DNA from: an uncultured Oscillospiraceae bacterium
GTDB taxonomy: Bacteria; Bacillota; Clostridia; Oscillospirales; Ruminococcaceae
Assembly: GCA_904502045.1 (NCBI GenBank)
Contig: CAJGEB010000007.1
Span: 1-18,684, forward strand
Direction of reading: 5' to 3'
Length of the DNA stretch: 18,684 nucleotides
The notes below the pieces were generated by a model. The model worked only from the letters and a program-made list of their open reading frames with translations. It was not told where the DNA came from and searched no databases. Each line of letters starts with the position of its first letter. The stretch's first letter is position 1. Of this stretch, positions 14,028-18,684 are shown in pieces. Made by a program: the position numbers and the translations under genes.

Positions 14028-15161
14028 TCACACTTCGGGACATCCGCAGGAATCGGAAAGCAAGACGTAAGGCGGGGAATACTGATTAATGAGGTACTCT
14101 GCCGAGGTAGCGGAAAGCTCAAGATTTTTCTTGTCGTACTTTGCGCGCGGGAGCTTTATCGTCATAGTTGTACCGCTGCCTTTTTCCGAAAAAACGGAGA
14201 TGCTTCCGCCGAAGGATTCCACTGCGAGCTTTGCAACGGAAAGTCCGAGTCCGAGCTTTTGGCGGCCGCCGCCGCCCACGTTTGCGGTAAAAAAGGGCTC
14301 AAATATTCTGCCGACTGCTTCGGGAGCAATACCTGCCCCGCAATCCTTCACCATAATAACAACGCTGTCGGAAGAGGGGATAAGCAGGGAAAGGGAGACG
14401 GAATTTCCCTCTCTGGTGTATTTTATGGAGTTAGTTACGATATTCAAAACGGCTTCGGCAAGCCACTCCTGAACGCCGCAAACGAAAACGGGTCTGTCGG
14501 GAATCGAGTAGCTGAAAGGAACATCCGAAGAATAGGCTATCGACTGTATTGCAGAGCACAGATCAAGCAAAAATACCGTAAGATCAAACACCTTTTTCGG
14601 TGAGGAATCGGGGTAGTGCCTGAGCTTACCGTATTCCGTGATATTTACACACGCTCTGAGTATATCATAGCTGCTTTTATTGATATTCTGCAGCTGGTCG
14701 TTGAAATGTTCGGCGATAAAGTCTGACTTTTCCATTATACCGAGCGAGGAAAAAAGCGAGGTCAGAGGCTCCCTGAAGGACTGCGAAATAGCGGAAAAGA
14801 TCTCTTCCCTGCCATTTTTGGAGGGATTTGCGGTGTGAGGGAGTGCCGTTACAACGGCTCCGAGGTAGTCGTTATCGCACAAGATCGGAGTAAAAAAGAG
14901 GGAATAGGAGCCTTCGTTTAACGTCAGCTCGGCGGTAACGTTTTGTCCGATTTTTATTTTACAGCTTATTTCATCGGTGTCGGGAATAAGCTGAAGCATT
15001 TTAAGTGCATCGGCGAATTTAAGCTCAGCGAAACATTCGCAAGCGGCGGGATTTTTTCCCACCACTAAAAGTTCCGCCGAAACCACCATGACGGGCATCG
15101 CGGAATTATCAAAAATTTGTAGTGTTTCTTTTGCTTTATCTAAAAGTCTGCTGTCCGCCAT
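14028..15161 (-). CDS. orphan sensor histidine kinase-like protein, phosphoacceptor His replaced
   Basis: A 377-aa protein with no signal peptide or membrane segment. The N-terminal approximately 110 residues look PAS-like (IFDNSAMPVMVVSAELLVVG, then a small sensor fold). A dimerisation region follows: where histidine kinases have SHELRTPLT this reads SQSFREPLT, so the phosphoacceptor His is Gln (codon CAG near 14787). The C-terminal ATPase domain looks intact: N box EAVLNIVTNSIKYT, G1 KDCGAGIAPE, F box FEPFF, G2 KLGLGLSVAK and GSGTTMTIKLP. The C-terminus ends SDSCGCPEV. Start: ATG 15161 has AAAGGA seven bases upstream; an upstream in-frame TTG at 15182 is less likely. No response regulator is adjacent. 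It may bind ATP without signalling by autophosphorylation, or use another residue. No terminator was seen after it. Confidence 0.8.
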   Translation of the reverse strand: MADSRLLDKAKETLQIFDNSAMPVMVVSAELLVVGKNPAACECFAELKFADALKMLQLIPDTDEISCKIKIGQNVTAELTLNEGSYSLFFTPILCDNDYLGAVVTALPHTANPSKNGREEIFSAISQSFREPLTSLFSSLGIMEKSDFIAEHFNDQLQNINKSSYDILRACVNITEYGKLRHYPDSSPKKVFDLTVFLLDLCSAIQSIAYSSDVPFSYSIPDRPVFVCGVQEWLAEAVLNIVTNSIKYTREGNSVSLSLLIPSSDSVVIMVKDCGAGIAPEAVGRIFEPFFTANVGGGGRQKLGLGLSVAKLAVESFGGSISVFSEKGSGTTMTIKLPRAKYDKKNLELSATSAEYLINQYSPPYVLLSDSCGCPEV

Positions 15162-15196
15162 AGTATTATCCTTTCTTTTCAAACCAAACGCCTACT

Positions 15197-15226
15197 ATCG
15201 ACATTATATCACAAAATTCGACAAAA
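15197..15226 (-). promoter_or_regulatory. two Spo0A-box-like sequences in the sensor kinase promoter
   Basis: Minus strand TTTTGTCGAATTTT (15213-15226) contains TGTCGAA, the core of the Spo0A box, between the -35 and -10. A second near-match, TGTCGAT (15197-15203), overlaps the last -10 base 20 bp downstream in the same orientation. Position suggests repression. Binding is inferred. Confidence 0.4.
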
Positions 15227-15230
15227 TCAA
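15203..15230 (-). promoter_or_regulatory. promoter of the sensor kinase-like gene
   Basis: Minus strand: TTGATT (15225-15230), a 16-bp spacer, TATAAT (15203-15208), about 42 bp before the start. Confidence 0.65.
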
Positions 15231-15357
15231 TAATATTGTAGCGCAAAAAAAAGAACAGTAAAGGGTGTATATATGTTGTTTTACCCAAAAGATTGAGGAA
15301 ATTGCATTGAAAGTTATTACAAAACCTAAAAAAAAGAGTTAAATTTTTAACGGGCTC

Positions 15358-15386
15358 TTGTATATTGGAAAAAAGTAAGGTAAAAT
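15358..15386 (+). promoter_or_regulatory. gap promoter
   Basis: TTGTAT (15358-15363), a 17-bp spacer, TAAAAT (15381-15386), 34 bp before the start codon. Confidence 0.55.
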
Positions 15387-15390
15387 ATAG

Positions 15391-16440
<1,050 letters not shown>

Positions 16441-16460
16441 TTAACGCGCACAGCGAAAAG

Positions 16461-16498
16461 ACGTCCTCGGGGAGCTCCTCGGGGACGTTTTGTTGTAT
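16461..16498 (+). terminator. rho-independent terminator of gap
   Basis: The 28-nt near-palindrome at 16461-16488 (ACGTCC outer stem, GAGCTC centre, symmetry broken only by G-U pairs) is followed by TTTTGTTGT, 20 bp after the gap stop. Confidence 0.8.
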
Positions 16499-16501
16499 AA
16501 C

Positions 16502-16528
16502 AAAAACCACGCGATAGTCGCGTGGTTT
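16502..16528 (-). terminator. rho-independent terminator of the ACT/UPF0210 operon
   Basis: Perfect 11-bp stem AAACCACGCGA / TCGCGTGGTTT (16504-16514 and 16518-16528), loop of three; the minus strand continues TTTTTGTT. Confidence 0.8.
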
Positions 16529-16575
16529 GATAAATCAATTAAAAAGAGGATAGTTTCTCGCAGAGTATTTGCGGG

Positions 16576-17934
16576 TTAATTTTTGAGGGAATGTATCGGA
16601 GCGGGAATTCGTCCGCCGCGGTTTACGAAATCGGCACAGGACTCGGTCTTGACGGGGATTATCGGAGCGTATCCCAAGAGTCCGCCGAACTGTGCGACCT
16701 CGCCGACGGTTTTGTTCCAGACGGGAATTACCCTTACCGCAGTGGTCTTGTTGTTGATTACTCCGATGGATATCTCGTCGGCGATTATTCCGGAGATGGT
16801 GGTTGCGGGAGTATCACCCGGAATCGCTATCATATCGAGTCCGACAGAGCACACTGCGGTCATAGCCTCAAGCTTTTCGATGGTGAGAGTACCCGCCTTC
16901 ACCGCATCTATCATACCGCGGTCCTCGGATACGGGAATAAATGCGCCTGAAAGTCCGCCGACATGGTTGGAAGCCATAACTCCGCCTTTTTTAACGGCAT
17001 CGTTAAGCAGAGCGAGTGCGGCGGTGGTACCCGGAGCACCGGTGCGTTCGAGTCCCATATTTTCGAGTATCTCGGCTACCGAATCTCCCGCGGCGGGAGT
17101 AGGCGCGAGGGAAATATCAACTATACCGTAGGGAGTATTGAGGCGTTTTGATGCCTCGGCGGCGATAAGCTGACCGACTCTCGTTATCTTGAAGGCGATT
17201 TTTTTAACTGTTTCTGCAAGCAAAGAAAAATCACAATGTCCGACCTCTTTGATAGCGGCGGCAACGACTCCCGGACCGCTGACTCCGACGTTTATCACGC
17301 TGTCGGGCTCACCGATACCGTGCAGAGCTCCCGCCATGAAGGGATTATCCTCGGGGATATTCGCAAAAACGACGAGCTTTGCGCAGCCGATGGAGTCCGC
17401 ATCGCGAGTGAGGTAGGCGGTTTCTTTGATTATCTCGCCCATTTTACGCACCGCGTCCATATTTATACCTGCTTTGGTAGTAGCAACGTTTATCGAGGAG
17501 CATACCCTTTCGGTCTGGGAAAGTACCTCGGGGATGGACTCAACAAGGTTTGCGGCACCGATTATCTCGCCCTTTTGAATGTGTGCGGAAAATCCGCCGA
17601 TGAAGTTGACTCCGAGATTTTTGGCGGCAAGGTCGAGCTTTTTGGCAAGGCGCACGAAGCCGTCGGGAGAGAGTCCCGCACCGACGTAAGAGATGGGGGT
17701 AACCGAGATTCTCTTGTTGACGATGGGGATTCCGTAGGTGCGTTCGAGCTCCTCACAAACGGGAACAAGTCGCTTTGCGGTATTAGTTATCTTATCGTAA
17801 ATTTTCTGTTCGAGTCTTTCGGGATCGTCGGATATGCAGTCGAAAAGAGAGATACCCATAGTAACGGTCCTGATATCGAGATTTTCCTCGCGTATCATCT
17901 TGATAGTTTCGAGTATGTCGTGAGTGTTAAGCAT
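16576..17934 (-). CDS. UPF0210/DUF711 family protein
   Basis: A 452-aa cytoplasmic protein of the UPF0210 (DUF711, 'PFL-like') family. No biochemical function is established; the family is related in fold to glycyl-radical enzymes of the pyruvate formate-lyase type. Recognised from the N-terminal [88 protein letters not shown] and [19 protein letters not shown]. The length is typical. The start ATG overlaps the stop of the ACT-domain gene by one base (TAATG), showing translational coupling. This gene order is a widely conserved two-gene unit, which suggests that the ACT protein binds an amino-acid-like ligand and works with it; that is inference. Confidence 0.9.
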   Translation of the reverse strand: MLNTHDILETIKMIREENLDIRTVTMGISLFDCISDDPERLEQKIYDKITNTAKRLVPVCEELERTYGIPIVNKRISVTPISYVGAGLSPDGFVRLAKKLDLAAKNLGVNFIGGFSAHIQKGEIIGAANLVESIPEVLSQTERVCSSINVATTKAGINMDAVRKMGEIIKETAYLTRDADSIGCAKLVVFANIPEDNPFMAGALHGIGEPDSVINVGVSGPGVVAAAIKEVGHCDFSLLAETVKKIAFKITRVGQLIAAEASKRLNTPYGIVDISLAPTPAAGDSVAEILENMGLERTGAPGTTAALALLNDAVKKGGVMASNHVGGLSGAFIPVSEDRGMIDAVKAGTLTIEKLEAMTAVCSVGLDMIAIPGDTPATTISGIIADEISIGVINNKTTAVRVIPVWNKTVGEVAQFGGLLGYAPIIPVKTESCADFVNRGGRIPAPIHSLKN

Positions 17935-18203
17935 TATATTTTGTGCATGGTATTGAAAATATCCTCGTGCATAACGCGGATATCAACACCATATCCTCCT
18001 CCCGCTTTACTCATAGCATCGGCAAAGGCGGAAAAATCGACGGTAAGCTCCTCGAGGGAAACAAGCATTATCATCGCAAAATATTCATCGAGAACGGTCT
18101 GACTGATATCCTCGATGTTTGCACCGTATTTTGCACATTCGGCGCTGGTCATAGCGATAATTCCGACCTTGTCTTTTCCCGTAACGGTTACGACGGCTTT
18201 CAT
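17934..18203 (-). CDS. ACT domain-containing protein (UPF0237)
   Basis: A single 89-aa ACT domain, [20 protein letters not shown] at the N-terminus, then [20 protein letters not shown], ending [18 protein letters not shown] domains bind small ligands, often amino acids, and regulate partners; stand-alone proteins of this group pair with UPF0210. Start: ATG 18203 has AAAGGTGTGG upstream and begins the domain. An in-frame upstream codon (18242) would add 13 unrelated residues and is rejected. It is first in its operon, with a promoter at 18260-18288. Confidence 0.92.
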   Translation of the reverse strand: MKAVVTVTGKDKVGIIAMTSAECAKYGANIEDISQTVLDEYFAMIMLVSLEELTVDFSAFADAMSKAGGGYGVDIRVMHEDIFNTMHKI

Positions 18204-18259
18204 ATTAAACCACACCTTTCTGTCAAAGTTGCGTGAACTCATATAAAAATAACACGGTT

Positions 18260-18288
18260 ATTATACCGCATAAATTCAGATTTGTCTA
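18260..18288 (-). promoter_or_regulatory. promoter of the ACT/UPF0210 operon
   Basis: Minus strand: TAGACA (18283-18288), a 17-bp spacer, TATAAT (18260-18265). Confidence 0.7.
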
Positions 18289-18342
18289 CGAGTCGGACCG
18301 ATTTTTTCATATTTTGGAAACATTTTTGCAAAGGATAATGCA

Positions 18343-18372
18343 TTGACTTGCAAGCTGACTGTGTAATATAAT
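18343..18372 (+). promoter_or_regulatory. promoter of the lipoprotein gene
   Basis: TTGACT (18343-18348), an 18-bp spacer, TATAAT (18367-18372), 44 bp before the proposed start. Confidence 0.6.
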
Positions 18373-18416
18373 TTTTACAGAAAACAGGTGCTTTGCACGG
18401 TGAGGATGTTGTAATT

Positions 18417-18684
18417 TTGTTTAGGAATATTAAAAAATCGGGAATAGCCCTGCTGCTTGCGGTTTTGGTAGTGGTTTCGTTTGCATTTTCGGGCTGCGGT
18501 ACAGCACAGGAAAGTAGTTTGCCGGAAGTAAGCTCCGAAAGTGAAGTAAGTACGCCCGAAGAGTCGAGTGGGAGCTCCGAAAGTGAAGTAAGTACGCCCG
18601 AAGAGCCGAGTGGGAGCTCCGAAAGTGAAGTAAGTACGCCCGAAGAGCCGAGTGGGAGTTCTGAAAGTGAAGTAAGTACACCCG
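18417..18684 (+). CDS. putative lipoprotein with acidic Ser/Glu repeat linker, 5' part
   Basis: An open frame running off the right edge; 89 codons are visible. The N-terminus is a lipoprotein signal peptide: FRNIKKSG positive segment, hydrophobic core IALLLAVLVVVSFAF, and a lipobox-like FSGC with the lipidated Cys at residue 28. After it come GTAQESS and 14-residue repeats SSESEVSTPEEPSG, a flexible, negatively charged, low-complexity linker that would tether a downstream domain to the outside of the membrane. No ATG starts the frame: TTG at 18417 is the best start, with GAGG about 11 bases upstream; an ATG at 18406 hits a stop after two codons. The functional domain lies outside the window, so no function can be given (solute-binding protein, adhesin and peptidase are all possible). 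Confidence 0.75.
   Translation, partial: MFRNIKKSGIALLLAVLVVVSFAFSGCGTAQESSLPEVSSESEVSTPEESSGSSESEVSTPEEPSGSSESEVSTPEEPSGSSESEVSTP
18531..18684 (+). repeat. 42-bp in-frame tandem repeat
   Basis: Units at 18531-18572, 18573-18614, 18615-18656 and a partial one from 18657. Each begins AGCTCCGAAAGTGAAGTAAG; units differ by single bases (TCG/CCG), and the last has AGTTCT and ACA changes. It encodes the 14-residue Ser/Glu repeat and continues beyond the window. Confidence 0.95.

Noticed and set aside
17236..18102. 288-codon open frame antisense to the UPF0210 and ACT genes
   Set aside because: It spans two well-supported genes on the other strand and has no start signals.
18430..18681. Minus-strand frame with a repeated YLLHFRSSHSALRA pattern
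   Set aside because: It is the antisense reading of the 42-bp lipoprotein repeat; the plus strand has promoter, signal peptide and lipobox.
18531..18684. CRISPR-like direct repeats
   Set aside because: Units are contiguous without spacers and in frame with a coding sequence, so they are coding tandem repeats.

Overview
The window looks like chromosome from a low-to-moderate G+C Gram-positive anaerobe of the class Clostridia. Evidence: strong GGAGG-type ribosome sites, consensus sigma-A promoters, short intergenic gaps, rpsO-pnp order, a UPF0210/ACT pair typical of Firmicutes, and Spo0A-box-like sequences suggesting a spore former. Species-level assignment is not possible by eye. A gut or rumen plant-polysaccharide degrader is an inference from gene content.

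Region 1 (1-7409) is a D-galacturonate (pectin sugar) catabolic locus. On the minus strand run uxaB (tagaturonate reductase), uxaA (altronate dehydratase) and the start of uxaC (uronate isomerase). Divergent from uxaB is a family GH4 alpha-galacturonidase with the CHEV active-site motif. Next come a minus-strand AraC-type regulator and, divergent from it, kdgA-kdgK (KDPG aldolase and 2-keto-3-deoxygluconate kinase). Together they free galacturonate from oligomers and take it to pyruvate and glyceraldehyde-3-phosphate. No transporter or secreted pectinase is present. Two regulatory signals stand out. A near-identical 20-bp element lies in inverted orientation in front of both the uxaB and the alpha-galacturonidase promoters. 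A 53-nt leader with a perfect hairpin is shared, without gaps, by uxaC and kdgA.

Region 2 (7410-11258) has about 400 bp without a convincing gene, then a minus-strand unit: a gamma-carbonic-anhydrase-like hexapeptide protein followed by two tandem paralogous GH1 glycosidases. Both GH1 enzymes keep the catalytic glutamates but alter usually conserved glycone-site residues.

Region 3 (11229-15420) is housekeeping plus signalling: rpsO-pnp on the minus strand, with a possible three-way-junction leader before rpsO, and an orphan sensor-kinase-like protein whose phosphoacceptor histidine position is Gln. The promoter of that kinase carries two Spo0A-box-like sequences 20 bp apart.

Region 4 (15358-18684) has gap (GAPDH) on the plus strand, convergent with an ACT-domain protein/UPF0210 pair on the minus strand. 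The window ends inside a plus-strand lipoprotein gene with a 42-bp in-frame tandem repeat.

All calls come from reading the sequence; no database search was run.
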